NCBI GenBank assembly: GCA_011523825.1
Contig: WTFX01000011.1
Coordinates: forward strand, 38,245-102,244
Source of the DNA: Microthrixaceae bacterium
GTDB lineage: Bacteria; Actinomycetota; Acidimicrobiia; Acidimicrobiales; Poriferisodalaceae
Direction: 5' to 3'
DNA: 64,000 bases
The notes under the pieces are model-generated. The model made no database searches and was not told the DNA's origin. It was given only the letters and a program-made list of their open reading frames with translations. Of this stretch, positions 1-9,146 are shown piece after piece (the first letter of the stretch is position 1; every line of letters begins with the position of its first letter). Position numbers and translations under genes: made by a program.

Positions 1-402
1 GCCGCCGCCCATGCCGTCCACCAGGCGGATGTGCGGCAATCGCATCTCGTAGGCCATGGACTCGGCTGCATTGCGCTTCTCGGGAATGGTGGCGTCCGAC
101 GAACCACCGCGGACTGTGAAGTCGTCGCCCGAGAGCACGACGGGGCGGTCGTCGATGCGGGCGAGGCCAAAGATGAAGTTCGACGGCGTCAGATGGACGA
201 GATGACCGTGATCGTCGTATTCGGCGACGCCGGCGGTCTTGCCGATCTCGTGAAACGAGCCCTTGTCCGCCATGGCGTCGATGCGCTCGCGCACGGTCAT
301 CTTGCCGAAGAAGTGCTGGCGCTCGACCTTGTCGGGCCCGCCCAGCGCCTCAGCGAATGCTTCGCGGCGCCGCAGCTCAGCGATCTCAGGCTCCCAGCTC
401 AT
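1..402 (-). CDS. acyl-CoA carboxylase carboxyltransferase (beta) subunit, 3' part cut by window edge
   Basis: The first 134 codons of a biotin-dependent acyl-CoA carboxylase carboxyltransferase subunit run off the left edge. The ATG at 402 opens a protein starting MSWEPEIAELRRREAFAE, with GGPDKVERQH and the TVRERID stretch typical of the propionyl/acetyl-CoA carboxylase beta family N-terminus, and later LSGDDFTVRGGS and the start of a glycine-rich VDGMGGG segment. The family transfers carboxyl groups from carboxybiotin to acyl-CoA. Full-length members are about 510-540 residues, so roughly three quarters is outside the window. Substrate (acetyl-, propionyl- or methylcrotonyl-CoA) cannot be decided from this part. 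Confidence 0.88.
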   Translation of the reverse strand, partial: MSWEPEIAELRRREAFAEALGGPDKVERQHFFGKMTVRERIDAMADKGSFHEIGKTAGVAEYDDHGHLVHLTPSNFIFGLARIDDRPVVLSGDDFTVRGGSSDATIPEKRNAAESMAYEMRLPHIRLVDGMGGG

Positions 403-506
403 GCGACCCCCGTTCTGGTTGCTCGCTCCGACTCAGCAGGTCCGCACAGAGCGTACGGCCGTGCTCGGGGTGCCTGCCGGTGAAGCCAGGAGTAGTCCCG
501 AACCGT

Positions 507-1538
507 TCAGCCGGCAGTCGGATCGACCAGCAGCTTGATTGCCGTGTTGCGCCGGGTTGCGAGATCGTCGATCGTCTGCGGCAGCTCGTCGAGTGTGATC
601 GTGCCTTGCACCAGCGGGGCGACGCTGATGCGGCCATCGGCGATGAAGCCGGCGGCGGCGCGCATCTCGTCGAGCGTGAATGCCAGCGACGTGTCCACCG
701 AGACTTCCTTGAACAGCCAGCGGTTCGGGCGGATCACCGCATCGCTGCCGGTCACGCCGACGATGCAGACCGAGCCTCCGTAGCGCACCATGTCCACCGA
801 CTGCTGGATCGTCTGAGGGATGCCGGCGCAATCGAATGCGATGTCCGCCCGCAGACCGCCGGTGGCCTGATCCACCGCCTCTCGCATCTCTGCGCCGGGT
901 GCTACGGCCAAATCGGCCCCGACCTCGAGCGCAAGGCGGCGCCGGTCGGCGTCGGGCTCGATTGCGATCACCGTCCCCGCTCCCGCGAGGCGAGCGCACT
1001 GGGCAACCAGCAGGCCGATCGGTCCGCAGCCGACGACGCACGTCACGTCGCCCGCTCGCAAGCGGCTGCGACGTACTGCGTGCAGCGCGACCGAAGCGGG
1101 CTCGATCACCGCAGCGTCGTCGTCGGTGAGCTCGTCGGGCACGCGCACCAGTCGGTCGGCGCTGGCGGCCATGAACGGCGCGAAGCCGCCAGAGGCCGGT
1201 GCCTTGGAGCCCATGTAGTACGAGCGCGCCGTGGAGCAGTAGGCGTGGTGGTCGGCACGGCATTCCGGGCACTGGCCGCAGCCCGGTGCCAGTCCACCCG
1301 TGACGCGGTCGCCCATGCTCACTACCTGAACATCAGCGTCCACGGCAACGATGTTGCCGACCCACTCGTGGCCGCAGATGCCCGGCGCGTATGGCCAGCC
1401 TTCGGCATAGGCGTGCACGTCGCTGCCGCAGATCCCGCAGAGCGAGATCTCCACCAGCGCCTCGCCCGGCCCGGGCGTCGGATCGTCGACCTCCCGCAAC
1501 TCGAATTGTTCCTTGCCGGTCACCAGTCCCGTGCGCAT
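507..1538 (-). CDS. zinc-dependent medium-chain alcohol dehydrogenase
   Basis: A 343-residue protein of the medium-chain dehydrogenase/reductase family. Visible features are the catalytic zinc segment CGICGSDVHAYAEG near residue 40, GHEWVGN (the GHE zinc ligand region), a structural zinc cluster of spaced cysteines (CGQCPECRADHHAYC) near residues 95-110, and a Rossmann motif VVGCGPIGLLVAQCA near residue 165. It should oxidise an alcohol or polyol with NAD(P)+ in the cytoplasm, threonine/sorbitol dehydrogenase style; the substrate is not readable. The open frame continues upstream to 1826, but the ATG at 1538 fits the family N-terminus (MRTGLVTGKEQFELREV). It is divergent from the SDR gene at 1606, with 67 bases between them. 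Confidence 0.9.
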   Translation of the reverse strand: MRTGLVTGKEQFELREVDDPTPGPGEALVEISLCGICGSDVHAYAEGWPYAPGICGHEWVGNIVAVDADVQVVSMGDRVTGGLAPGCGQCPECRADHHAYCSTARSYYMGSKAPASGGFAPFMAASADRLVRVPDELTDDDAAVIEPASVALHAVRRSRLRAGDVTCVVGCGPIGLLVAQCARLAGAGTVIAIEPDADRRRLALEVGADLAVAPGAEMREAVDQATGGLRADIAFDCAGIPQTIQQSVDMVRYGGSVCIVGVTGSDAVIRPNRWLFKEVSVDTSLAFTLDEMRAAAGFIADGRISVAPLVQGTITLDELPQTIDDLATRRNTAIKLLVDPTAG

Positions 1539-1605
1539 GCCACATCGTCGCGCGAGACGGCACCCAGATTCAGCGCGAGACAGCGCCCGGAAATATGGTG
1601 CGCGT

Positions 1606-2391
1606 ATGGAACTGAGACTCGACGGCCGCACTGCACTGATCACGGGCGGCAGCAGAGGTCTGGGCCGCGCCATGGCCGAGACCTTTGCGGCCGCAGGTGC
1701 CTCGGTGGCGGTGGTCGCCCGCGACCAGGCCATGCTCGACGAGACGCTGGCAGCATTGAACGCTGCGGGTCCCGAAGGTGCCCACACCGCCATCTCGGCC
1801 GATGTCCGCATGGCCGACGAGGTCACCCGGGCTCACGCCGCAGCAACGCAGGCCTCGGGCGCCATCGACATCCTTGTCAACAATTGCGGGACATCGCACG
1901 CCAGGCCATTTCTGGACATCACCGATGACGACTGGCAGGACGACTTCGACCTGAAGCTCTTCTCGGCGATCCGCCTGTGCCGCCTCTGCCTCCCTCACAT
2001 GCGCAGCCAGGGCTGGGGACGGATCATCAATTCGCTGAACGCCGAGGCCAAGGCTCCGCGAGCGCAGACGTGCCCGACATCCGCGACCCGCGCCGCAGGC
2101 ATGGCGATGACCAAGGCACTCGCGTCGGAGTTCGCGGCCGACGGTGTGCTGGTGAATGCGCTCAACACGGGTCTGCTGGTGACCCACCAGTGGCGCGCTC
2201 GCTGGGAACGAACGCAGCCCGGGGGGACCTTCGAGGAATACACGGCAGCGGTCGGGGAACGCATTCCGCTGGGCCGCATGGGCGACGCCCAGGAGTTCGC
2301 CAACTTGGCGCTGTTCCTCGCCAGCGACGCCGCCAGCTACGTCACCGGCGCCGCAATCAACATCGACGGCGGCTTGTCCCCCGTCGTCTAG
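1606..2391 (+). CDS. short-chain dehydrogenase/reductase (SDR)
   Basis: A 261-residue classical SDR. The N-terminal cofactor motif is TGGSRGLGRAMAE (TGxxxGxG) at about residue 12, NNCG follows at about residue 90, and the C-terminus carries the family ending GAAINIDGGLSP. The YxxxK active-site region is unusual: where SDRs normally have Tyr-x-x-x-Lys, this protein reads QTCPTSATRAAGMAMTK, so the catalytic Tyr appears replaced (TSATR), although a Lys follows. It may be a divergent or non-catalytic SDR. The ATG at 1606 was chosen because it begins MELRLDGRTALITGG, the usual family start; the frame is open 31 codons further upstream. The gene ends 4 bases inside the convergent thioesterase gene. 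Confidence 0.88.
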   Translation: MELRLDGRTALITGGSRGLGRAMAETFAAAGASVAVVARDQAMLDETLAALNAAGPEGAHTAISADVRMADEVTRAHAAATQASGAIDILVNNCGTSHARPFLDITDDDWQDDFDLKLFSAIRLCRLCLPHMRSQGWGRIINSLNAEAKAPRAQTCPTSATRAAGMAMTKALASEFAADGVLVNALNTGLLVTHQWRARWERTQPGGTFEEYTAAVGERIPLGRMGDAQEFANLALFLASDAASYVTGAAINIDGGLSPVV

Positions 2392-2813
2392 GACTCGAGC
2401 AGCTCGCTGGCGGTCAAGGCGCCGAGCTTGTCCATCAGATCCGGAGGCGGGCGGCGGGGCTTGCCACTGTTGTCGCAGATCGCTGCGGTCAGGTAACCCT
2501 CCACCAGCACCGCCTCGTCGGACTCGCGGATGATCCGCTGCTGCCATCGCGTGCTGGCGCGGCGACGCTCGACCAGTTCGGTTTCGACGCGCAGCGTGTC
2601 GCGAGCGGTCGCGGGCGCCCGGAAACGCACTTCCAAGTTGGTCACCACGATCTGGACGTTCTGATCTGACAGATCCGGCAGCGCGAGATCGGCGGATTCC
2701 AACGCCAGGCAGCGGGCGGCTTCGAAGTACGACACGTAGACCGCATGGTTGACGTGGTTGTACGGGTCCAGCTCGCCGAATCGGGGCACGATCTGGGTCG
2801 CGTGTGTCGCCAT
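2388..2813 (-). CDS. acyl-CoA thioesterase, 4HBT (hotdog) family
   Basis: A 141-residue hotdog-fold protein. FGELDPYNHVNHAVYVSYFE near the N-terminus is the 4-hydroxybenzoyl-CoA thioesterase signature, with the catalytic Asp followed by NHVNH. The size matches YbgC/FadM-type thioesterases, which hydrolyse acyl-CoA in the cytoplasm. The start was set at the ATG at 2813 (MATHATQIVPRFGELD); an upstream in-frame start would add 16 residues unlike the family. It converges with the SDR gene, overlapping by 4 bases. The chain length preference of the substrate cannot be read. Confidence 0.85.
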   Translation of the reverse strand: MATHATQIVPRFGELDPYNHVNHAVYVSYFEAARCLALESADLALPDLSDQNVQIVVTNLEVRFRAPATARDTLRVETELVERRRASTRWQQRIIRESDEAVLVEGYLTAAICDNSGKPRRPPPDLMDKLGALTASELLES

Positions 2814-2920
2814 CGGGGCAACGCTACGGCGCGATGGCCGTCGCCATCGCCGCAATGACACAGCGCTTTGCCACCAGCCATCTTCCGGGTCGCCCGGTGA
2901 TCCCTCTAGCGTTGCGGTGC

Positions 2921-4585
2921 GTGAGCGTCATCGCGGCGATCGACGTGGGAACCAATTCGTTCCACCTCGTCGTGGCATCGGTGGATGAGGATGGCCATTT
3001 CGAGGTGCTGACACGCGAACGTGAGCCGGTGCGGCTCGGATCGGGCGGGGAGGACATGAAGCGTCTCGCTTCCGATGCCATGGACCGTGGCCTCGCGGTG
3101 CTCGATCGCATGCGACGCATCGCTGATCACGCCGGCGCCGACACTGTGACCGTCGTAGCCACCAGCGCGGTGCGCGAGGCCGACAACCGAGGCGAGTTTG
3201 TGGCGCGGGCTTTTGCCGAGGCCGGCGTGGACATCGAAGTGGTGTCTGGAGTCGAGGAGGCGCGGCTGATTCACCTCGGCGTGCTCGCGGCCGTCCCGCT
3301 GCTCGACAAGCGACACCTGGTCATCGACATCGGCGGCGGTTCCACCGAGTTCATTGTCGGCGACGGTGCCGAGCCGCTGCTCCTGCGCAGTCTCAAGCTC
3401 GGCTCGATCCGACTCACCGACCGCTTCTTCCCCGAGGGCCGGACGCGCAAGCGTGCCGTACGTGAGTGCCGCATCTACATCGAGTCGTTCCTGGGCCACC
3501 TGCCAGCCGAGATCGACGAACTCGGTTTCGAGACCGCAGTCGGCTCGTCGGGAACCATCATGGCCCTGGCACGCATGTGTGCTGTCCGGCGCGGTGATCG
3601 GGAGAGCCGCACCGGGCGGCTGTCGTTCACGACAAAGGAACTGCGTGCTCTGACGGCCGATCTTGTCGGCGCGCCGACACCGGAGCGCCGACTCGCTATC
3701 GAAGGACTGGAAGAACGCAGGGCTGACATCATCGTGGGCGGCGCACTGCTGCTGTCTGAGACGTTCAAGCTCCTCGGCATCAAGCGCATGGAGGTGTCCG
3801 ACTACGCGCTGCGCGAGGGGATCCTCTTCGAACAGATGCGGCGAGCCGCTGCGCCGGGACTGGACCCGTTCCACCGCCTCGAAGATCTGCGGCGCTCAGG
3901 CGTGATGTATGTGGCAAACAGCTACCACGAGGACCTCGGCCACGCCGAACACATCACCGACCTGACGCTGGAGTTGTTCGACGGCCTGAGCACGCTGCAC
4001 GGACTCGGCGAAGAAGACCGGGAGCTGTTCGAGGCGGCTTCGCTGCTGCACAACGTGGGGATATTCGTCTCCCACAGCGCCCACCACCGCCACAGCTACT
4101 ACATCATTCGCAACAGTGAGCACCTCACCGGATTCACCGAGCGCGAGATCGAGATCATCGCCCAGGTTGCCCGCTACCACCGCAAGAGCGCACCCAAGTC
4201 CAAGCACCCCGAGTTCGCCTCTCTGGGTTCAGCAGACAAGAACAAAGTGCGCTGGATGGCGGCAATGCTGCGGGTGGCGATTGGCCTGGACCGCTCCAAC
4301 CGTCAGGTGGTGACGCGCATCCGCGTCGCGAACGAGCCCGGAGTGTCAGGCATGCCGCTCGACGGCGAACTCCGGCTGGTCGCACGCGTATCACCCGGCA
4401 TGGACACCTCCGTCGAGCTGTTCACAGCCCGAGCCCGCAGCGAGCTGCTCGAAGCAGTCACCGGACGCAGCGTCGTGATCGAACCTGAGATCGTCGAGAC
4501 CGGACGAGCTACTCACCCCACCAACGGGATGCGCAGCACCCAGCCCACCAGGATCAAGTCAGGGTCGGTCAGCGCGCCGCCATAG
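2921..4585 (+). CDS. Ppx/GppA phosphatase with C-terminal HD domain
   Basis: A 554-residue protein with the exopolyphosphatase/guanosine pentaphosphatase ASKHA fold: AAIDVGTNSFHLVVA at residue 4 (phosphate-1 motif), VIDIGGGSTEFIVG near residue 137 (phosphate-2) and VGSSGTIMALARM near residue 207. The C-terminal third carries an HD-type region with LLHNVGIFVSHSAHHRH and YHRK, as in long Ppx proteins. The family hydrolyses inorganic polyphosphate or pppGpp in the cytoplasm. The GTG at 2921 begins exactly at the conserved motif; the frame is open upstream, but those residues look non-coding. The last 24 codons overlap the convergent 5'-nucleotidase gene by 73 bases, and the tail (RATHPTNGMRSTQPTRIKSG) is atypical. 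Confidence 0.9.
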   Translation: MSVIAAIDVGTNSFHLVVASVDEDGHFEVLTREREPVRLGSGGEDMKRLASDAMDRGLAVLDRMRRIADHAGADTVTVVATSAVREADNRGEFVARAFAEAGVDIEVVSGVEEARLIHLGVLAAVPLLDKRHLVIDIGGGSTEFIVGDGAEPLLLRSLKLGSIRLTDRFFPEGRTRKRAVRECRIYIESFLGHLPAEIDELGFETAVGSSGTIMALARMCAVRRGDRESRTGRLSFTTKELRALTADLVGAPTPERRLAIEGLEERRADIIVGGALLLSETFKLLGIKRMEVSDYALREGILFEQMRRAAAPGLDPFHRLEDLRRSGVMYVANSYHEDLGHAEHITDLTLELFDGLSTLHGLGEEDRELFEAASLLHNVGIFVSHSAHHRHSYYIIRNSEHLTGFTEREIEIIAQVARYHRKSAPKSKHPEFASLGSADKNKVRWMAAMLRVAIGLDRSNRQVVTRIRVANEPGVSGMPLDGELRLVARVSPGMDTSVELFTARARSELLEAVTGRSVVIEPEIVETGRATHPTNGMRSTQPTRIKSGSVSAPP

Positions 4586-6534
4586 GCCTGCTCGCGGCCC
4601 TTGTTCGCCTCGAAGATGAGCGGCCAGCTGGCGCCATTCCCCAAGTGCAACGCCGCGATCTTCCAGAGGAAGTCGCCCGGCTGCACGGTGTAGAGCAGAA
4701 AGTCGTCCTCGGGCACTTCGCCGGACACCTGCGCCATCACCCGGTTGCCGCCGTCGACGGGATACTGCGCAGCGCTGATCTCGCCGTTCAGGTCTTCCGC
4801 GATGTAGTCCGCGAGGGCTTGCTGGTAGGTCACGCCGAGACGGGTGAAGGCGAGGTCACCGAGTGGGTAGCAGTCGCCGCCATTTGCGAGAAAGTCGACC
4901 GTCGCCAGCACGACAGGATCGCCCTCGATGACCTCGCCGTCCCGCACGACTTCGGTGCCGTCATCCAATGTGACGCTTCGCAACCGTGTGCCGCTGGGCT
5001 CGATGAGCTCGCAGTCGCTCTCGCGATCGACGCCTTGAGCGGTGCCGACAGGGTCGTAGGTCACCGTCATGCCCGAGACGTGCGGGAACTGGCCCGACGC
5101 GCGCGGCAACGCGCTCAGCGCGCGTTCGAGCAGCTCTGCCAAGGTGGCACGCGGCACCGGTCCAGTGACCAGCACGTTGTTGAACGGAGCGATGTCCCAC
5201 GTGGTGCCCACCGTCACCACGCCTGCACCGATGACCGAGTCATTGCGCAGCCCGCCGCCGTTGGTGACCGCCACCTGCGGCGCTTTCACGCCGAAGCCCG
5301 GCGCAAGGTGCGCGCCGCGTACACGCAGCGCGTCCGCCATCAGGCTGCCGACATTCGTCGACTGGGAGCGCAAGACCGGCTTGCGACCTTCGAGCTCGAC
5401 AGTGCTCGTGCCGATCTGGGTGCTTTCGACCAGCGCCACCTCGGCCGTCAGCGGATCAACCACGGCCGACTGCACCTCGGCATCGGGATCGCGGTCGAGC
5501 GCGACGCCGATCGAGGCGCCCGCGGCCGCGGTGACGTTGCCGTCGGCGTCGAAGGTCACCTCCAGCTTGCCGATGCAGCGGTAGGCGCCGGGTGCGGTGA
5601 CTACCGGGACCCGGCTGCCCGCTGCATCGTCGACCCACATCGGGTACGGCGCAACCGGCTCTTCACCCGGCTGGCAAGTGTCGCCCGAGTTCGCCAGCAG
5701 GTCGTCTCCACCGCCCGCGATCACCACGTCCACGCCGGTGAGCTCGGCAACCAGCGCCACCTCTTCATTGACGTCTTGCAGGTGGCTGACGAGGATGATC
5801 TTGTTGACACCGTCTTGCGCGAGGCGATCGGCTTCGGCCTGCACTGCGGGCAGCACCGCACTCACCGTCACCTTGCGCGGGCTCGAGATGTTCGGAAGCC
5901 ACGGCGTGACCGCACCGATCACGCCTATGCGGTCACCGCCGGTCTCGATCACCGTCGAGGGCGCCACCAGCCCGCGCTCGGCCAACGCGGCCAACGCCGG
6001 TTCGGCAGAGACATCAATGTTGGCGCTCAGGAACGGGATCGCCGGATCGAATCCCTCGATGAATCGCGCCGTCACGTCAGGGCCGAAGTCGAAGTCGTGG
6101 TTGCCCAGCGCCATCGCGTCATACAGGCCGCTGAGCGCGACCGTGTCGTACATAGGGCCCTCACGGTCGAGTGACACGCCCAGCTCCAGCGAAGCGAGGA
6201 AGTTGTCACCGGAGGTCAGCGTCACTACCGGCCCGGCTTCAGCGGCCGCAGCCTGCAGCTCGCGCATCGCTGCGACGAACCTCGCTACCCCCGGGAAACC
6301 GGACTCGACGTCACCCAGCAGCTTCGATTCGCCGTCGTTGTTGTGCAGGATCGTCACCGTGACCGAATCCGCTGAGATGAGCGTCGGTTCAGCACCCTCA
6401 CCATCGGTCTGCGCGCCTGACGGCACCGCAGCCAGCGGCACCGCCAGCAGCACAGCGACGGCCGCCGTCACCCACCGCACACCGCCGACCCGTCGCCGGC
6501 GCATTCCTGCGTCGTTCAACTCGCTCACAGCCAC
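4513..6534 (-). CDS. secreted 5'-nucleotidase/metallophosphatase with C-terminal LysM module
   Basis: A 673-residue exported protein. A signal peptide (RRRRVGG, then a hydrophobic run AVAVLLAVPLAAVPSGAQ) is followed by a calcineurin-type metallophosphatase domain (TILHNNDGES, TSGDNFLAS, LGNHDFDFGPDVT, VSHLQDVNEE) and a 5'-nucleotidase C-terminal domain (VTNGGGLRNDS, FNNVLVTGPV, DFLANGGDCYPL). The last 60 residues are a LysM-like module (YTVQPGDFLWKIAALHLGNG, then ANKGR and a terminal LRIPLVG). The family dephosphorylates extracellular nucleotides; LysM suggests anchoring to peptidoglycan. GTG 6534 was chosen because GGGAGG lies six bases upstream; ATG 6504 is the alternative. The gene is divergent from the MMPL exporter at 6751. 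Confidence 0.88.
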   Translation of the reverse strand: MAVSELNDAGMRRRRVGGVRWVTAAVAVLLAVPLAAVPSGAQTDGEGAEPTLISADSVTVTILHNNDGESKLLGDVESGFPGVARFVAAMRELQAAAAEAGPVVTLTSGDNFLASLELGVSLDREGPMYDTVALSGLYDAMALGNHDFDFGPDVTARFIEGFDPAIPFLSANIDVSAEPALAALAERGLVAPSTVIETGGDRIGVIGAVTPWLPNISSPRKVTVSAVLPAVQAEADRLAQDGVNKIILVSHLQDVNEEVALVAELTGVDVVIAGGGDDLLANSGDTCQPGEEPVAPYPMWVDDAAGSRVPVVTAPGAYRCIGKLEVTFDADGNVTAAAGASIGVALDRDPDAEVQSAVVDPLTAEVALVESTQIGTSTVELEGRKPVLRSQSTNVGSLMADALRVRGAHLAPGFGVKAPQVAVTNGGGLRNDSVIGAGVVTVGTTWDIAPFNNVLVTGPVPRATLAELLERALSALPRASGQFPHVSGMTVTYDPVGTAQGVDRESDCELIEPSGTRLRSVTLDDGTEVVRDGEVIEGDPVVLATVDFLANGGDCYPLGDLAFTRLGVTYQQALADYIAEDLNGEISAAQYPVDGGNRVMAQVSGEVPEDDFLLYTVQPGDFLWKIAALHLGNGASWPLIFEANKGREQAYGGALTDPDLILVGWVLRIPLVG

Positions 6535-6750
6535 CTGCTGCCTCCCCAGTCCATCGGCCGCGAAGTGTCGCAGCACGGTGTGACAGCGATGCCACGGGCG
6601 GGAAACGTAGAGGCAAACGCTTATGGCGCGCGCCGCACGGCCCGCTGCGGCGGTAGCTTGCCGGGCTGACCCGCTCCGGGCGCCCTGTGCCGGGCACCAG
6701 ACGTCACGCTGGGCCGAGGCGGCGCTCATCGCCTCGAAAGGACGCCGCCG

Positions 6751-9129
6751 ATGTACACCGCGCTCGGCCAGTGGTGCTTCCGGAACCCGTGGCGCGTCTT
6801 CGCTGCGTGGCTGGCGCTCGCTGTCGCTGCAGCACTGCTTGCGGGACTTGTGGGGCCGTCATGGGGCGCAGCGCTGAGCACACCTGATTCGGAAAGCGAC
6901 CGCGCCGCCGATGTGCTCGACGCCCACTTCGGCGACTTCGGCTCCAACATCAACGGGTCGATCGTGGTCAAGTCCAGCTCCGGGGTGGACGACCCTGCCG
7001 TGCGATCGACGCTCACCGAGTTGTTCGTCACCGTGGATGCCCTCGACGAGGTGACGGTCAACTCGCCATATGACCGCGGCGGCCGCCAGTTCGTCGCGCA
7101 GCAAGGCCCCCATGCGGGGCAGATCGCCGTCGCCGAGGTCCAGATCAGCCGCTCGTTCAATCTCGACAACGCGGGCGGGCTCGGCGAGCACATCGTCGAG
7201 CTCATCGACCGCAGCGGCGTCCGCGAGATCCCGGGTGTCCAGGTGGAACTGGGCGGCTCGTGGCTCGCCGGCCAGGAGCCTCCCGAGACCGAGGCCATCG
7301 GGCTCGCCTTTGCCGTGTTCGTGCTGATCGCCGCCGTCGGCTCGGTGGTCGCCATGGGCGTGACCGTCGGGACGGCGCTGATCGGTGTCGGCATCGGCGC
7401 GCTCACCATCACGATCCTCAGCAACGTGTTCACGGTGCCCGATATCGCGCCGACGCTCGGGGTGATGATCGGGCTCGGCGTGGGCATCGACTACGCGCTG
7501 ATCATCCTCAACCGTTATCGAGAATGGGTACGCAGCGGATTCGGGCCGCTGGACGCCGTCGGTGCAGCGCTGGATTCCGCAGGCCGTTCGGTGCTTTTCG
7601 CCGGTGCGACCGTGGTGGTGTCGCTGCTGGGGCTGCTGCTCATGGGCTTGCCCTTTGTTGCGGGCCTGGGGCTGTCGGCGGCCATCACCGTCTCGATCGT
7701 GATGGCGGGTTCGATGACCCTGCTACCCGCCGTGCTGGGGCTGATGCGCAACCGGATGGCGACGACCAGGGTGCGCGGCATCCTCGCCGCAGCGCTGGTG
7801 TCGGTGGCGCTGCTGGGATTTGGCCTCGGCATCCGCCCGCCGCTGGCCGGGCTGCCCGCGGCCGCAGCCGTGCTCATTGCAGGGGCCGTCGGCGGCCCGC
7901 GCAACCCGTTGAGGCGGATCCTGCATCACCGCCAGCCCAAACCGCTGCGCGCCACCGCCTGGTACCGGCTCAGCCGGGTCGTGCAGCACCGGGCCTGGCT
8001 CTTCGCGCTCGGCGGCACCGCCGTGTTGCTGGTGGCCGCTGCGCCAGTCTTCGCATTGCGCCTCGGATTCTCCGACGAGGGCAATTTCCCGCCCGACAGC
8101 ACCACCCGCAAGGCCTACGACCTCATCGCCGACGGCTTCGGCCCGGGGGCAAATGGGCCGCTCCTGATCGTCGCCGAGACGTCAGGCAATCAGGACCTGC
8201 TCGCACTCTTGGAACTGACCGGCGCGCTGAACCGCACCGATGGCGTCGTGGCTGCCTCTCCCCCGTTCCCGAGCCCCGACGGCCAGGCGGCGATGATCCG
8301 GGTGCTGCCTGCAACCGGTCCGCAGGACGCCGAGACCGAGACGCTCGTCCACACGCTGCGCGATCAGGTCATCCCGACCGCCATGGACGGCACCGGCGTC
8401 GAGGCGCTGGTCGGCGGCACCGTGGCCTTCCAGATCGACTTCAGCGACTACCTGGCCGGACGCATGCAGATCTTCTTCGGCGCGGTGCTGGGGGCGTCGT
8501 TCCTGCTGCTGATGGCCGTGTTCCGCTCGCTGGTGGTGCCGCTCAAGGCGGTCATCATGAACATGCTGTCCATCGGCGCGTCCTACGGCGTGCTGGTGGC
8601 CATCTTCCAGTGGGGCTGGTTCGGCAGCGTGCTGGGCATCCAGCCGGCGCCGATCGAGCCGTTCATCCCGATGATGCTGTTCGCTGTGCTCTTCGGGCTG
8701 TCGATGGACTACGAGGTCTTCTTGCTGTCACGCATGAAGGAGGAGTACGAGCGCACGGGCGATCCGGTCAACTCCGTCGCCGACGGACTTGCCGCGACAG
8801 CCCGTGTCATCACGGCAGCGGCGGCCATCATGATCGTGGTCTTCGGCAGCTTCGTGCTGGAGGAGGAACGGGTCGTCAAGCTGTTCGGCCTAGGCCTGGC
8901 CACGGCCATCGCCATCGACGCCACGCTCGTGCGCATGCTCATCGTGCCGTCCACCATGGAGTTGCTCGGCGCCCGCAACTGGTGGCTGCCGGCTTGGCTC
9001 GACCGCATCATCCCCAACCTGCGTGTCGAAGGCGAACTGCCCGATATCGGGCATGCCGACGACGAGGACCTTGAATCCGAGCACGTTGTGCAGCCCGAAC
9101 ACGGCGAAGAGCCCGAGCACGCTGGCTGA
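6751..9129 (+). CDS. MMPL-family RND exporter
   Basis: A 792-residue membrane protein of the MmpL/RND superfamily. The first transmembrane helix follows RNPWRVFAAWLALAV; a first periplasmic domain comes next (residues about 40-180), then a six-helix bundle containing GVGIDYALIILNRYREW, a second periplasmic domain after LRLGFSDEGNFPPDSTT, and a second bundle with GLSMDYEVFLLSRMKEEYER. The buried Asp-Tyr pairs in both bundles are the proton-relay signatures. Such proteins use the proton gradient to export lipids or hydrophobic compounds. The C-terminus ends in an acidic His-rich tail (EHVVQPEHGEEPEHAG). Its 3' end (8961-9057) is repeated at 15674-15770, beyond the accessory island. Confidence 0.93.
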   Translation: MYTALGQWCFRNPWRVFAAWLALAVAAALLAGLVGPSWGAALSTPDSESDRAADVLDAHFGDFGSNINGSIVVKSSSGVDDPAVRSTLTELFVTVDALDEVTVNSPYDRGGRQFVAQQGPHAGQIAVAEVQISRSFNLDNAGGLGEHIVELIDRSGVREIPGVQVELGGSWLAGQEPPETEAIGLAFAVFVLIAAVGSVVAMGVTVGTALIGVGIGALTITILSNVFTVPDIAPTLGVMIGLGVGIDYALIILNRYREWVRSGFGPLDAVGAALDSAGRSVLFAGATVVVSLLGLLLMGLPFVAGLGLSAAITVSIVMAGSMTLLPAVLGLMRNRMATTRVRGILAAALVSVALLGFGLGIRPPLAGLPAAAAVLIAGAVGGPRNPLRRILHHRQPKPLRATAWYRLSRVVQHRAWLFALGGTAVLLVAAAPVFALRLGFSDEGNFPPDSTTRKAYDLIADGFGPGANGPLLIVAETSGNQDLLALLELTGALNRTDGVVAASPPFPSPDGQAAMIRVLPATGPQDAETETLVHTLRDQVIPTAMDGTGVEALVGGTVAFQIDFSDYLAGRMQIFFGAVLGASFLLLMAVFRSLVVPLKAVIMNMLSIGASYGVLVAIFQWGWFGSVLGIQPAPIEPFIPMMLFAVLFGLSMDYEVFLLSRMKEEYERTGDPVNSVADGLAATARVITAAAAIMIVVFGSFVLEEERVVKLFGLGLATAIAIDATLVRMLIVPSTMELLGARNWWLPAWLDRIIPNLRVEGELPDIGHADDEDLESEHVVQPEHGEEPEHAG

Positions 9130-9146
9130 ACGCATCGCAGTCAGTC

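Noticed and set aside
357..1928. Long plus-strand open frame opposite the alcohol dehydrogenase
   Set aside because: It is the antisense shadow of high-GC codons (Arg/Ala/Gly-rich, no recognisable domain), while the minus strand encodes a clear zinc dehydrogenase and the following plus-strand SDR uses another frame.
4645..6174. 509-codon plus-strand frame inside the 5'-nucleotidase gene
   Set aside because: Protein is dominated by Arg, His, Asp and Val without hydrophobic cores; the minus-strand frame has a signal peptide and conserved metallophosphatase motifs.
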